Positions 24,342 to 32,993 of a DNA stretch of 64,000 bases are shown here, piece by piece (position 1 is the stretch's first letter; every line of letters starts with the position of its first letter). The DNA is from Microcaldota archaeon (lineage in GTDB: Archaea > Micrarchaeota > Micrarchaeia > Micrarchaeales > CABMGC01). Where the stretch lies: NCBI GenBank assembly GCA_021802765.1, contig JAJZRI010000001.1, positions 186,001 through 250,000 of the forward strand. Reading direction: 5' to 3'. The position numbers were made by a program, and so were the translations under genes. Under the pieces are notes generated by a model that was given only the letters and a program-made list of their open reading frames with translations, ran no database searches and had not been told where the DNA came from.

Positions 24342-25822
24342 AATTTGGGAGAGGCTTCGGCCTTGTTGCGTTTACTGTTATGCTTGCAGCGCTCCTCTTC
24401 TTTTCAATATCTGTGACCCAGAGCTATGTAAGCGATACTGATGCGTCAAGCTATGTCATAGTGCCGATGCTGATGCTGCCTTTGCTTGCGGTCTTCATGT
24501 TCAAGCACTCGGATAGGATCGTGCCGGACGTTGACACCCAGAGTCTTGTTGCAGGATCAGTTCTCTTCGCACTGTTCATATGCGCAGCACTTGTTCTTGA
24601 CGCGTATCTGGGGCCGCTCTTCATGAGTTATAGGATGGACATGCTTCTCATGCCCATTGCCATAATCTCCCTTGCGCTATTGATATTCGGCAGGAGCAAC
24701 CTGAAGTGGTTTATGGCAATTGCGACATATGCACTTTTCGCCTCGCCGCTTTTGCTTCTTCCTTTTGTCAACATGAATTTGGCTTTTGCATCCCTCAACT
24801 CGGTGGCCATATACCACATAGCAGGCTTATTCTTCCACGGGATCGGTCTCCAGCAGCCAATCACATTGTCATACAATGGATATCAGATAAGCATAGGCAA
24901 TAGCTGCATAGGCATAGGCGCGCTCATCGCACTTGCCCTCCTGCTTGCTCCGGTTGCCTATTTCACTGAGGGAAGGCCCAGGCAGAAGCTCCTGTGGGCG
25001 GCAAGCGGTGTTGCGCTTATGCTCGCACTTAACTTCCTGCGCATGTTTGTTATAACTGTTATGTGGTTCGCCTACGGTCCGAACCAATCTCTACTAGATT
25101 TTCACGCACTGGCAGGGGAAATAATATTCTACCTGATTGTGATTGTAATGCTTGTCGTGTCGGGCAAGTACGGGCTCTCATATCCAAGGATAGGTCTTGG
25201 AAGAAAGAGTAAGGAGTATGGTGGGAAGGGAATGGCGCTTGCGATTGCACTTACTATTGTTGGAATATTTGTATCCGCTGGATATGCATCTGCGCAGATC
25301 GTACCGATAACATCGCTGGGAAGCAACGTCACACTTAACCAAGCCGCAATTGGAGACTTCTATCACAATTATCTAAACTACAAAGGTGCATCGTACGGCC
25401 TGTTGAGCGCGGACAATAAGAGCGCCGAGATAGGATTGGCAAATGTGTCGAATACTACAAATGCGGTGGCAATATTCAGCCAGAATAGCACGTTTGATGG
25501 GGCTGTGCTGGCTGAAAACAACAGCGTGCGCGCGTGGAAGGAATATGCAGGCAACGGCGGCGCAACGTATCTGTACGTGCTTGACACAAATCCGGTGTCG
25601 CTGCTCTACTATTCGAGGATAATTTATCCGCAGGGGCTACTGAACTATCCGTTCTCGCTCTATGTAGTTGCGCCGGAGTACTCTGGCGCAAAGAATGCAT
25701 CATGCCAAAGCGCTTACGAGAAGATATATGGAACGCTGCTTAATCTTGCATCCTTAAACCCAAGCACGTTCAACTCCAACCTCGATGGATATTACTGCGC
25801 GTTCAGGAGGCTGGTAAGATGA
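24338..25822 (+). CDS. archaeosortase/exosortase family transpeptidase
   Basis: A 494-residue protein. The N-terminal half (1-285) has eight or so membrane segments and the exosortase catalytic triad: C190 in SIGNSCIGIGALIALA, R235 in LNFLRMFVI and H256 in DFHALAGE. Archaeosortases cut a C-terminal sorting signal from surface proteins and attach them to lipid. After a further membrane segment (about 305-325), residues 325-494 form an external domain rich in Asn and Ser. It overlaps the Nudix-UDG gene by four bases. I see no PGF-CTERM-type tail on the surface proteins in this window, so its substrates are unknown. Confidence 0.85.
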   Translation: MKFGRGFGLVAFTVMLAALLFFSISVTQSYVSDTDASSYVIVPMLMLPLLAVFMFKHSDRIVPDVDTQSLVAGSVLFALFICAALVLDAYLGPLFMSYRMDMLLMPIAIISLALLIFGRSNLKWFMAIATYALFASPLLLLPFVNMNLAFASLNSVAIYHIAGLFFHGIGLQQPITLSYNGYQISIGNSCIGIGALIALALLLAPVAYFTEGRPRQKLLWAASGVALMLALNFLRMFVITVMWFAYGPNQSLLDFHALAGEIIFYLIVIVMLVVSGKYGLSYPRIGLGRKSKEYGGKGMALAIALTIVGIFVSAGYASAQIVPITSLGSNVTLNQAAIGDFYHNYLNYKGASYGLLSADNKSAEIGLANVSNTTNAVAIFSQNSTFDGAVLAENNSVRAWKEYAGNGGATYLYVLDTNPVSLLYYSRIIYPQGLLNYPFSLYVVAPEYSGAKNASCQSAYEKIYGTLLNLASLNPSTFNSNLDGYYCAFRRLVR

Positions 25823-26775
25823 TTAGGGAGTATTCAGCAGGAGCATTCGTGTACATGAAGAAAGATGACAGGATAGTCTTCCTTTTACTCGAGAAGGTGA
25901 ACGGGGAGTACGACATGCCAAAGGGACACATAGAAAAAGGCGAGAGCTCGGAGCAGGCGGCGGTGAGGGAGATTGGGGAGGAGACTGGGATTGATGCGAA
26001 GCTAGACAAGTTCTTCTCGATATCTACTGGATATTTCTTTTTCAATGGAAGGCAAAAGGTTGCGAAGTCCGTCAAGTTCTTTCTGTGCGAGGTATATTCT
26101 GACAAGGTAAGGATATCTAAGGAGCATAAGGGATACACTTGGTGCGACTATGAGACGGCTATGAAGAAACTCAAGTACAAGAACCTAAAGCAGCTGCTGA
26201 CAGTTGTCATGGATTACGTATCGCGCAAGCAGGCAATCGGAAAGATAAATGAGGAGTACGCAGGGCTTGCTAAGAGCTCTTCTGACTGGGAGCTTAGCAA
26301 AAAGTTCGTGCCGGGGGAAGGGAGGCTTGATGCAAAGCTCATGATAATAGGCCAAGCGCCAGGAGCCAGGGAAGACGAGCAGCTGCGGCCATTTGTAGGC
26401 AGGAGCGGGCAGCTGCTGGACTCGCTGCTCAGGAAAGTCGGGATAGTTCGAGGAGACGCATACATAACAAGCGTGGTGCAATTCTTCCCTCCGGGCAACC
26501 GGCTCCCATCAAAGAAGGAGGTGGCGCTGTGCAGACCCTTCCTTGAAAGGCAGATTGAGATAATAGGGCCCAGATACGTGATTGCGCTAGGCAACCTTTC
26601 GGCGGACGTAGTGCTTGGCAGCGGCGAAGTCGCAAAAAACCATGGAAAGATGATAGATAAGGATGGGCGCACATGCCTGATAACCTTCCACCCGGCAGCA
26701 GCACTACGATTCAAGGATAATTACGGGCTCATGCTAAGCGACTTTAGGAAATTGCGGGAAAGGATGGGAAAATAA
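25819..26775 (+). CDS. Nudix hydrolase fused to family-4-like uracil-DNA glycosylase
   Basis: A 318-residue two-domain protein. Residues 1-135 are a Nudix hydrolase with the complete box from G36 (GHIEKGE, then REIGEETGI, 50-58), which hydrolyses nucleoside diphosphate compounds. Residues about 160-318 are a UDG of the family 4/5 type: GQAPGARED (178-186), PFVGRSGQLLD (191-201), NRLP, and HPAAA (291-295), and they would remove uracil from DNA. Family 4 enzymes use four Cys for an iron-sulfur cluster; here only C238 remains and the K-C-R-P site is QFFPP, so the cluster is probably absent. No frameshift or internal start suggests two genes. Confidence 0.88.
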   Translation: MIREYSAGAFVYMKKDDRIVFLLLEKVNGEYDMPKGHIEKGESSEQAAVREIGEETGIDAKLDKFFSISTGYFFFNGRQKVAKSVKFFLCEVYSDKVRISKEHKGYTWCDYETAMKKLKYKNLKQLLTVVMDYVSRKQAIGKINEEYAGLAKSSSDWELSKKFVPGEGRLDAKLMIIGQAPGAREDEQLRPFVGRSGQLLDSLLRKVGIVRGDAYITSVVQFFPPGNRLPSKKEVALCRPFLERQIEIIGPRYVIALGNLSADVVLGSGEVAKNHGKMIDKDGRTCLITFHPAAALRFKDNYGLMLSDFRKLRERMGK

Positions 26776-26835
26776 GCCCGAAACTCGCCCAAATCATATC
26801 GTTATTTATACCTTCCAAAAGACCTTACTAGGCGT

Positions 26836-26910
26836 GGGCTCGTAGCTCAGTCTGGTTAGAGCGTTCGACTGATAATCGAAAGATCGTGAGTTCAAATCTC
26901 ATCGGGCCCA
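26836..26910 (+). tRNA. tRNA-Ile (anticodon GAT)
   Basis: Acceptor GGGCTCG (26836-26842) pairs with CGGGCCC (26903-26909, one G-T pair), discriminator A. The anticodon stem TTCGA/TCGAA encloses CTGATAA, giving GAT. T-arm GTGAG-TTCAAAT-CTCAT. No intron and no encoded CCA. It is a single gene between the Nudix-UDG gene and a convergent hypothetical gene. Confidence 0.94.
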
Positions 26911-26953
26911 TACCGAATTAGGGGTTATATATGACCCCCATAATGAATTAGCA

Positions 26954-27793
26954 TTATGCGAAAGGATCAACTGCTGCTGTAAGCATGCGCACAAAATAAT
27001 CTGTTATCGATGCAACCTTCAATTCGACGGCGCCTGACAGGGACGACTTCCCTTCGAGATAATATTTGGTTATCTGATCGCTTACTGGAGCAATCTCCTC
27101 GTCAAATACTCTTCGCATGTTTTTTAACAGTTGTAGATGATGCGGATCTTGGCCCAGATCAACTAGGGCCCTCTTTGTCTCCTTTAGTAGCGACTCAACA
27201 TCGGGGTCAGGGTTGAGCCTTGACATCTTGAGATTTTTGGCCAGCCCGCCTGAAATCTGGTCGATGTGCATCGCACCGCAAACGATGACCAGCGTGCCGA
27301 TGGAGTTTGATGCAATGGCTTCGTTTATCTTTGAGAGCATGTGCTCCGAGCGCTCCGTTGAAGTCTTGGTTAGTGCGAGGTTGTGGATTTCACTGAGCGT
27401 TTTTATCACCTCCGCATTGGCGCGGTAGGATATTGCCACATTATAGTATGCGGCGGTGACTTCGCCAAAAAATAGGTGTGGCATTACGCTATCCATGTAA
27501 ACCGTGGATACGCCCCTTTCATCACCGTATTTGAGGACGGCGCTTCCAAGCACATCCTCTTCGGCATGTATGGGAAAGAATTCACTAAGTATAGTTATGG
27601 GACCGGAGTTATTCTTGCGCAGCAAGTCCATTGCCTTGATGAATTCGTGGCTCTGCTTCTCGCCCATCGAATGACATGCGCTAAATGAGTATATTCTGGG
27701 AGATGCTGCTCCGGAGCGCAATGGCTCAGCTTGGAGATTCATTTTGTGCATTCTTTGCGCAAACATAAAAGTAATGGACATTTCCTCATACAT
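26954..27793 (-). CDS. hypothetical protein, possibly TraB/ChaN-like
   Basis: A soluble protein of up to 279 residues. Mixed alpha/beta: YSFSACHSMGEKQSHEFIKA near the N-terminus, ITILSEFFPIHAEED, and TLVIVCGAMHIDQISGGLAK around residue 170-190. The last resembles the G-A-x-H loop of TraB/ChaN-type proteins, which bind metal or haem, but the match is weak. The C-terminal part is helical. The start is uncertain: internal ATG codons such as 27742 are equally possible. Divergent from AMMECR1. Confidence 0.6.
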   Translation of the reverse strand: MYEEMSITFMFAQRMHKMNLQAEPLRSGAASPRIYSFSACHSMGEKQSHEFIKAMDLLRKNNSGPITILSEFFPIHAEEDVLGSAVLKYGDERGVSTVYMDSVMPHLFFGEVTAAYYNVAISYRANAEVIKTLSEIHNLALTKTSTERSEHMLSKINEAIASNSIGTLVIVCGAMHIDQISGGLAKNLKMSRLNPDPDVESLLKETKRALVDLGQDPHHLQLLKNMRRVFDEEIAPVSDQITKYYLEGKSSLSGAVELKVASITDYFVRMLTAAVDPFA

Positions 27794-27862
27794 AAATGTG
27801 ATGCATGGGCCGCTGCTTGGATGTTTTAAATACTTTGTCAGCCACTATATCCACCATCGGCG

Positions 27863-28480
27863 ATGGCTATGCCTTACTCCATTGAGGACGGAACTCTCCT
27901 GATAAAGGCTGCGCGGACGGCAATAGAGCTATCGCTTAAATCGCCAAGGTTCAGCAGATTGATGGTTGAGAGGATCTTATCGGGCTTCACGGAAAGCTCG
28001 GGAGTCTTCGTTACGCTTGAACATTATCCAACGATGAGCCTGCGGGGGTGCATAGGCTACCCAAACCCGATAGGGCCGCTAAAGCGGCTTCTGGTAGAAG
28101 CGGCGATAGCAGCGGCTTTCGAGGACCCGAGATTCACTCCAGTCTCTGAACCAGAGCTATCCGAACTCATTGTAGAGGTGAGCGTACTGAGCAAGCCCGA
28201 GCATATAGACAGTTCCTCGCCGAGCGGAAGACTAAAGGAGATAAAGGTGGGCAGGGATGGCCTCATTATAAAGTACGGGTTCAAGTCGGGAGTTCTGCTG
28301 CCGATAGTCGCTGTCGAAGAGCTCTGGAACAAGGAGGAATTCCTCAGGAACCTCTGCATCAAGGCTGACCTTCCTGAAGACTCATGGAAAAGGCCCGAGA
28401 TAGACCTATATAAGTTCACTTCGCAGGTCTTCAGGGAGACCGAGCCTTCGGGGAATATTGAAGAAGTCCCGCTTGATTGA
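27863..28480 (+). CDS. AMMECR1 family protein
   Basis: A 205-residue AMMECR1-domain protein, conserved from archaea to humans but without a settled biochemical role. The hallmark LRGCIGYP lies near residue 55, followed by IAAAFEDPRFTPVSEPEL and IVEVSVLSKPE. The C-terminal part contains the GVLLPIVAVEE strand and the SW-KRPEIDLYKF end. Starts at 27863 or 27869. It precedes dinB by nine bases on the same strand, so they are probably co-transcribed. Confidence 0.93.
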   Translation: MAMPYSIEDGTLLIKAARTAIELSLKSPRFSRLMVERILSGFTESSGVFVTLEHYPTMSLRGCIGYPNPIGPLKRLLVEAAIAAAFEDPRFTPVSEPELSELIVEVSVLSKPEHIDSSSPSGRLKEIKVGRDGLIIKYGFKSGVLLPIVAVEELWNKEEFLRNLCIKADLPEDSWKRPEIDLYKFTSQVFRETEPSGNIEEVPLD

Positions 28481-28489
28481 AGGATTGAA

Positions 28490-29551
28490 ATGAGAGTAAT
28501 AATGCTAATAGACATGGACTACTTCTACGTGGCATGCGAAGAGCTAAGGAATAAGGAGGTTGGTGCGCGTCCAACAATAGTCGGATCTGATCCAAAGCAA
28601 GGTGCTGGAAGGGGCGTTGTAATGACCTGCAACTATGCAGCTAGGAAATTCGGGATACACAGCGGCATGCCTATATCGATGGCTTATAGACTAAAGCCTG
28701 ACGCCCTCTATCTTCCGCTGGACTACGAGTATTACGAATCAATATCTAGAAGGATAATGGGGAGGATAGAGGAATTCGCAGATAAGTTCGAGCAGGTCAG
28801 CATAGATGAGGCATTCATAGACGTCTCTGAGAAGATACGAAGTTATGGAAAGGCAATGGAGTATGCCGAGGAGATAAGAAGAGACATACTTGAGAGCGTT
28901 GGAATAAAATGCTCGATAGGTATCGGCCCAAACAAGCTCATCGCCAAGATGGCCTGCGAGAGGTCAAAGCCCAACGGAGTCATGGCGGTTGGTGGGGGTG
29001 AGGTGAAAAGCTTTCTTTTAGAATCAAAGATAGAGGATCTCTACGGCATAGGCGCAAAGACTGCCGAGAGGCTAAAGAAGCTCGGATATGGCACGGTAGA
29101 GCAGTTGGCCAAGGCAGATAGCATGGTTCTTGCGGAGAATTTCGGCGCGCCGTTTGGCGCTGAGCTCAAGGCATTTGCAAGCGGGATTGACGAGCGCGAA
29201 GTGGTGGGCAATTACGACATAAAGTCAATAAGCAGGGAATTCACATTCGAAAAAGACACCAAGAATTCTCAGGAGATAAAGGAGGCTATAGGAAGGCTTA
29301 GCAAAGAGGTCGCAAAAGACGTTGAGAAGAACCAGGTCGCATTCAAGACAATAACGCTTAAGCTCAGGTACTTTGACTTCTCAGAGCATTTGCACAGCAG
29401 AAGCGTGAAGGCAACTAGCAGCCTTGAAACAGTGATAAGAACCGCATGCGGGCTCTATGACGATAACGTCGAAAAGAACAAGGATGTTAGAAAGATAGGC
29501 GTAAGAGTCTCGGGGCTTGTCAGCTACAAAGGCCAGAAGAGATTTGCGTGA
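28490..29551 (+). CDS. dinB: DNA polymerase IV (Y-family, Dpo4-type)
   Basis: A 353-residue translesion polymerase. The palm carries catalytic acids in IDMDYFYVACEE (7-18) and SIDEAF (about 104-109). NYAARKFGI is the finger motif, and GIGPNKLIAKMA with an HhH thumb (IEDLYGIGAKTAERLKKLG) follows. The little-finger domain runs from about 240 to 345. No C-terminal PCNA-binding peptide of the usual Q-x-x-L form is obvious, although KGQKRFA ends the protein. PCNA is encoded elsewhere in the window. The start is ATG 28490. Confidence 0.95.
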   Translation: MRVIMLIDMDYFYVACEELRNKEVGARPTIVGSDPKQGAGRGVVMTCNYAARKFGIHSGMPISMAYRLKPDALYLPLDYEYYESISRRIMGRIEEFADKFEQVSIDEAFIDVSEKIRSYGKAMEYAEEIRRDILESVGIKCSIGIGPNKLIAKMACERSKPNGVMAVGGGEVKSFLLESKIEDLYGIGAKTAERLKKLGYGTVEQLAKADSMVLAENFGAPFGAELKAFASGIDEREVVGNYDIKSISREFTFEKDTKNSQEIKEAIGRLSKEVAKDVEKNQVAFKTITLKLRYFDFSEHLHSRSVKATSSLETVIRTACGLYDDNVEKNKDVRKIGVRVSGLVSYKGQKRFA

Positions 29552-29553
29552 CT

Positions 29554-29757
29554 CTACTGGCGCCTTGCGGCCTTGAGATCGAAGTATTTCTTTAAAGCGT
29601 ATGCTGATCCTAGGATTCCGACCGGCCCTAGAGCGACGGCGGTTGCCTGCAAAGCAAGAAGCGCAGAGTTGCCAGTTATGGCCTCTGCGACGACCGAACC
29701 TACAACTGCCGCAGCTGCAAGATTCCTCCCCAGATGACCCTTTGTCCTTCCCTCCAT
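29554..29757 (-). CDS. small membrane protein
   Basis: A 67-residue protein with two hydrophobic stretches (LAAAAVVGSVVAEAITG and LLALQATAVALGPVGILGSAYAL) and basic ends, so likely a two-segment membrane hairpin. Not recognised. Its stop lies two bases past the convergent dinB stop. A promoter-like AT-rich gap lies upstream (29758-29851). Confidence 0.5.
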   Translation of the reverse strand: MEGRTKGHLGRNLAAAAVVGSVVAEAITGNSALLALQATAVALGPVGILGSAYALKKYFDLKAARRQ

Positions 29758-29851
29758 ATCACTTTACCCTGATAGTACTTGGACGGGAAGCCTTATAAAA
29801 AGATTATACAAGAATCTGTGATTTGTCGATTAGAAGCAAGATATTGCAGCA

Positions 29852-30781
29852 TCATTTTTCACTGCCTAGGCCTGCAAGATACTCCCTTACGGCAAGCGCC
29901 GCCTTTACGCCGCTTCCGCTAGCCGTTGCCGCCTGCCTAAAGACATGGTCTGCTACGTCGCCCGCAACGAAGACGCCCTCGACGTTAGTGTAGACCTCAT
30001 CCCTTGCGGGGACTATATACCTCTTTTCATCGAGCGTTATCTGCCCGGCGAAGATCTCGGTGTTTGGGGAGTAGCCTATCGCCACGAAGACCCCATCGGT
30101 CTTCATCTCCTGCACCTGACCTGTGGCGACGTTCTTTAGCGCCACTGATCCGACAGACTTGTCGCCCCTTATCTCCTCTATCACTGTATCAAATACTATC
30201 TTTATCTTTGGATTGGACTTTAGCCTGTCCTGCATTATCTTGCTCGCCCGCAGTGCCGAGCCCCTATGGATTATCGTAACGCTACTTGCAAACCGGGTCA
30301 GAAATAGTGAGTCCTCAGCCGCGGTATCCCCGCCGCCGATTGTCACCACGCCTTTGCCCTTGTAAAATGGGCCGTCACACGTGGCACAGTTTGAAACGCC
30401 ATGGCCTATAAACTTCTTCTCAGAAGGTATGCCGAGCCATTTCGCGTTGGCACCGGTCGCTATTATAACGGCATTGGATTCGTAAGTCTTACCGTCCGCA
30501 GTCATCTTGAAAGGCCTCTTGCTAAAATCCACGGCAGTAGCATTTGAGTCTATGAATCTGGTGCCAAATTTTTCCGCCTGCTTTCTCATCTGAGATATAA
30601 GCACCGGACCATCTATGCCTTCCGGGAATCCCGGGAAGTTCTCCACCACTGTTGTGAGAAGCAGCTGCCCGCCTGGGCTAAAGCCGCCTATGACCAGGGG
30701 CTCAAAGCCCTCCCTTGAAGCGTATATCGCAGCTGAGAGACCTGCAGGGCCCGATCCGAGTATTATCACTTTTTCTACCAT
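29852..30781 (-). CDS. trxB: thioredoxin reductase
   Basis: A 309-residue low-molecular-weight NAD(P)H:thioredoxin (or disulfide) reductase. FAD-binding GSGPAGLSAAIYA (9-21) and the redox-active CATC at 132-135 are intact, and GGGDTAAEDSLFL is the NAD(P)H-binding loop. The C-terminal FAD motif VFVAGDVADHVFRQA is also intact. I start at ATG 30781 since nine extra upstream codons are outside the family. Divergent from the beta-CASP gene. It maintains cytosolic thiols; the partner thioredoxin is not in the window. Confidence 0.95.
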   Translation of the reverse strand: MVEKVIILGSGPAGLSAAIYASREGFEPLVIGGFSPGGQLLLTTVVENFPGFPEGIDGPVLISQMRKQAEKFGTRFIDSNATAVDFSKRPFKMTADGKTYESNAVIIATGANAKWLGIPSEKKFIGHGVSNCATCDGPFYKGKGVVTIGGGDTAAEDSLFLTRFASSVTIIHRGSALRASKIMQDRLKSNPKIKIVFDTVIEEIRGDKSVGSVALKNVATGQVQEMKTDGVFVAIGYSPNTEIFAGQITLDEKRYIVPARDEVYTNVEGVFVAGDVADHVFRQAATASGSGVKAALAVREYLAGLGSEK

Positions 30782-30869
30782 ATAAAAAACCAAGGAATTG
30801 TAAATCAATCATATTATTGGCACAATAAATATAAAAGACTTGCACGGCACTCCACTAAATGGCGAGCAG

Positions 30870-31832
30870 ATGGCATTGCATGTTGGAGGCTATAGGATAT
30901 CTTTGGATGCAAAGGAATCTGAGGCAAACCTTAACTTTGTCTCGCACGCGCATTCTGACCACACTGGGGGGGTTAGGAAAAATAGTGAGATACTGTGCAG
31001 CGAGATCACTAGGGACTTATTGAGCACCAGGGTAAGATATGAGCTCAAGATGGTCGGGACGCCCGGTGGAGTCAAGCTGCTCAATGCAGGCCATATGCTG
31101 GGGTCAAAGCAGCTCTATGTGGAATCGGATGCGCTGGGCGCGGTAGTCTACACCGGAGATTACCAGATGCAGATGTCTCCGGTGGCGGAAGGCATCGAGA
31201 TAAAGCAGGCCGACACGCTTATAATAGACTCTACTTACCCCTTCCCCAACGTCGTATTTGAGGAGAAGGCTGAGGTCATAACAGCAATGCAGCATTACAT
31301 AAGATCCAAGATGGATATAGGTAGCACCCTCTTTGGCGCATACGCAATGGGAAAGGCGCAGGAGCTGATAAAAATATGCAATGACATGGGAGTCACGCCA
31401 ATAGTAGACCAGCCGATAGCCAGGGTGAGTGAGGTCTACTCCAGGCATGGTGTGAAGCTGGACTATGTTGAGAGGAACCTGCATGAGGGCATAGTCTATC
31501 CTGATTTCTCGGTGCCAGTGTGGATAGTCAGCATGCATAGGATGGACATGGTACGCGCCAATGTGGCGGCGCTCGGCAAGAGGATATTCACAGGCCTTGC
31601 GACAGGTTTTGCGATGACGCAGAGGTTCAACACCGACGTGCAATTCGCCCTGAGCGACCATGCCGACTTTAATCAGGCCGTTGAATATATAGAGGCATGC
31701 CGGCCTAGAAGAATATACACCCGCGGGTCGGGGAAGGATACTTTTGCAAGGAATCTAAAAGCGGCAGGGTACAACGCCGGTCAACTTGGCGGACATACAG
31801 AATTCGCCCAACTTCTTGCAGAAGAGGTTTAG
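30870..31832 (+). CDS. beta-CASP metallo-beta-lactamase nuclease
   Basis: A 320-residue metallo-beta-lactamase/beta-CASP protein of the archaeal mRNA 3'-end-processing exonuclease group (COG1236-like). Zinc-binding HAHSDH is at 26-31, with a later NAGHMLGSKQ, VVYTGDYQ, LIIDSTYPF and the C-terminal LSDHADF histidine. The beta-CASP cap occupies about 145-260. Roles in the family are RNA processing or DNA repair. ATG 30870 places the first strand (MALHVGGYRISLDA) as in relatives and leaves room for the TATA-like AATAAATATAAAAG at 30824-30838; the frame itself opens at TTG 30840. Confidence 0.85.
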   Translation: MALHVGGYRISLDAKESEANLNFVSHAHSDHTGGVRKNSEILCSEITRDLLSTRVRYELKMVGTPGGVKLLNAGHMLGSKQLYVESDALGAVVYTGDYQMQMSPVAEGIEIKQADTLIIDSTYPFPNVVFEEKAEVITAMQHYIRSKMDIGSTLFGAYAMGKAQELIKICNDMGVTPIVDQPIARVSEVYSRHGVKLDYVERNLHEGIVYPDFSVPVWIVSMHRMDMVRANVAALGKRIFTGLATGFAMTQRFNTDVQFALSDHADFNQAVEYIEACRPRRIYTRGSGKDTFARNLKAAGYNAGQLGGHTEFAQLLAEEV

Positions 31833-31861
31833 CCGTATCATACTTATTCTTTAAGCATCAA

Positions 31862-31879
31862 GGGCGGCCTGGGCCGCCC
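31862..31879. repeat. perfect GC-rich hairpin after the beta-CASP gene
   Basis: GGGCGGCC-TG-GGCCGCCC is an 8-bp perfect inverted repeat about 30 bases past the stop codon. No long T-run follows (AAGATTTCT), so it is not a standard terminator, but it would form a very stable 3' end structure on the mRNA. Confidence 0.6.
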
Positions 31880-31987
31880 AAGATTTCTAGGTGATGCCAG
31901 CACACGCAGGCACAGTATCTTACGCACCTAACAAATATAAATGTTTCTTTAAGTATAATATCTTGTAGTAAGGTATATATAGTTTAT

Positions 31988-32398
31988 TTGAGTAAAATAG
32001 ATTGCATAACGCGACGCCCGACGCTATACAAGATGGGCACACTTTTTCTAGGTGATTTAATGGGAGCCGGAATAAAATATATGGGAGAGAAGAGGAGGAA
32101 GGCTGCGTTGAGGAGTGCAATCTGGAGCAATATGGAATATCTTGTTCCGCCAGACTTCGACTACGATGCCGCAAGCGAGATAGTATCTCAGTTGTGCGGG
32201 GTCGTTAGCACGGTTGCCGAAGACTTCAAGAACGTGGCAGAATTTGACAGGATAGGATACAGGAAGCAGCACTGGTATGCGCTACACGTGCACATATCAG
32301 GAGACAGGATGACTGTGCAGAATACATTAGAGGGGGCGAACTGCACGCCCTACGACCCACCAGCACACGGCGGCATTTTATTTTGCGCGGCGCATTGA
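31988..32398 (+). CDS. hypothetical protein
   Basis: A protein of up to 136 residues starting at TTG 31988, or at ATG 32033 or 32060. The middle section (LVPPDFDYDAASEIVSQLC, EDFKNVAEFDRIGYRKQHW) looks coding. An LHVHISGDRMTVQ strand follows, and the tail is Gly/His/Cys containing (HGGILFCAAH). No family recognised. Upstream is a TATA-like GTATATATAG at 31973-31982. It may belong with the next gene. Confidence 0.5.
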   Translation: MSKIDCITRRPTLYKMGTLFLGDLMGAGIKYMGEKRRKAALRSAIWSNMEYLVPPDFDYDAASEIVSQLCGVVSTVAEDFKNVAEFDRIGYRKQHWYALHVHISGDRMTVQNTLEGANCTPYDPPAHGGILFCAAH

Positions 32399-32444
32399 CC
32401 AGAAGGCGCAAAGGTTTATTACCTTCGGTTTGGATAATTATTTC

Positions 32445-32993
32445 ATGCCTGAAGACGCGCCGGCGTGGATGCTTTGCGAGGACATGATAACGCGGCTCAA
32501 GGACGAGCTAATACTTGAGGCAATAGACCTACTTCATGACGAACTCAAGGCTGGAAGAGTTGACATAAGCGGATACGTGGCGCTTCTGCCTGACAGGTCG
32601 GATGAGCTTCAAAAAGACATGTATATAATAGGCAATCTGGTGCAGAGGGAGTCGGAGATAGAGGAGCAGTACAGGCCGCTCATTGAGAACGCCGCAAATG
32701 AAAAGGATCCGGAAAAGGTAGCTGCGATTGAGAGACTGGGGAAGTTCCTGCTTTCTGTGCGTGCGATAACCACGCTTATGAGGCTTAGCGAGATTGCGGG
32801 AGAATGGGCACAAGGCACTGGGAAATATTCAAGATACGCAGATAGGAAGGAGATACTGTCAAAGAGCATGGCTGAGGACGGCGCAAGATGCGAGCTGGTT
32901 GACTTTGCTCTCTCCAGCAGGAAGTTCATTAGCAGCAAGGCGCTAACGGATGAAGAGATAGCAATACTTAGGCAGGCAAGGCCTTCCACTTAG
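32445..32993 (+). CDS. hypothetical helical protein
   Basis: A 182-residue acidic protein that appears all-helical (MITRLKDELILEAIDLLHDE; QRESEIEEQYRPLIENA). It has two Cys, no membrane segment and no motif that I recognise. ATG 32445 is chosen because the frame upstream offers only TTG 32430 and a promoter-like stretch ends there. Its 3' end overlaps the convergent kinase gene by 26 bases. Confidence 0.6.
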   Translation: MPEDAPAWMLCEDMITRLKDELILEAIDLLHDELKAGRVDISGYVALLPDRSDELQKDMYIIGNLVQRESEIEEQYRPLIENAANEKDPEKVAAIERLGKFLLSVRAITTLMRLSEIAGEWAQGTGKYSRYADRKEILSKSMAEDGARCELVDFALSSRKFISSKALTDEEIAILRQARPST

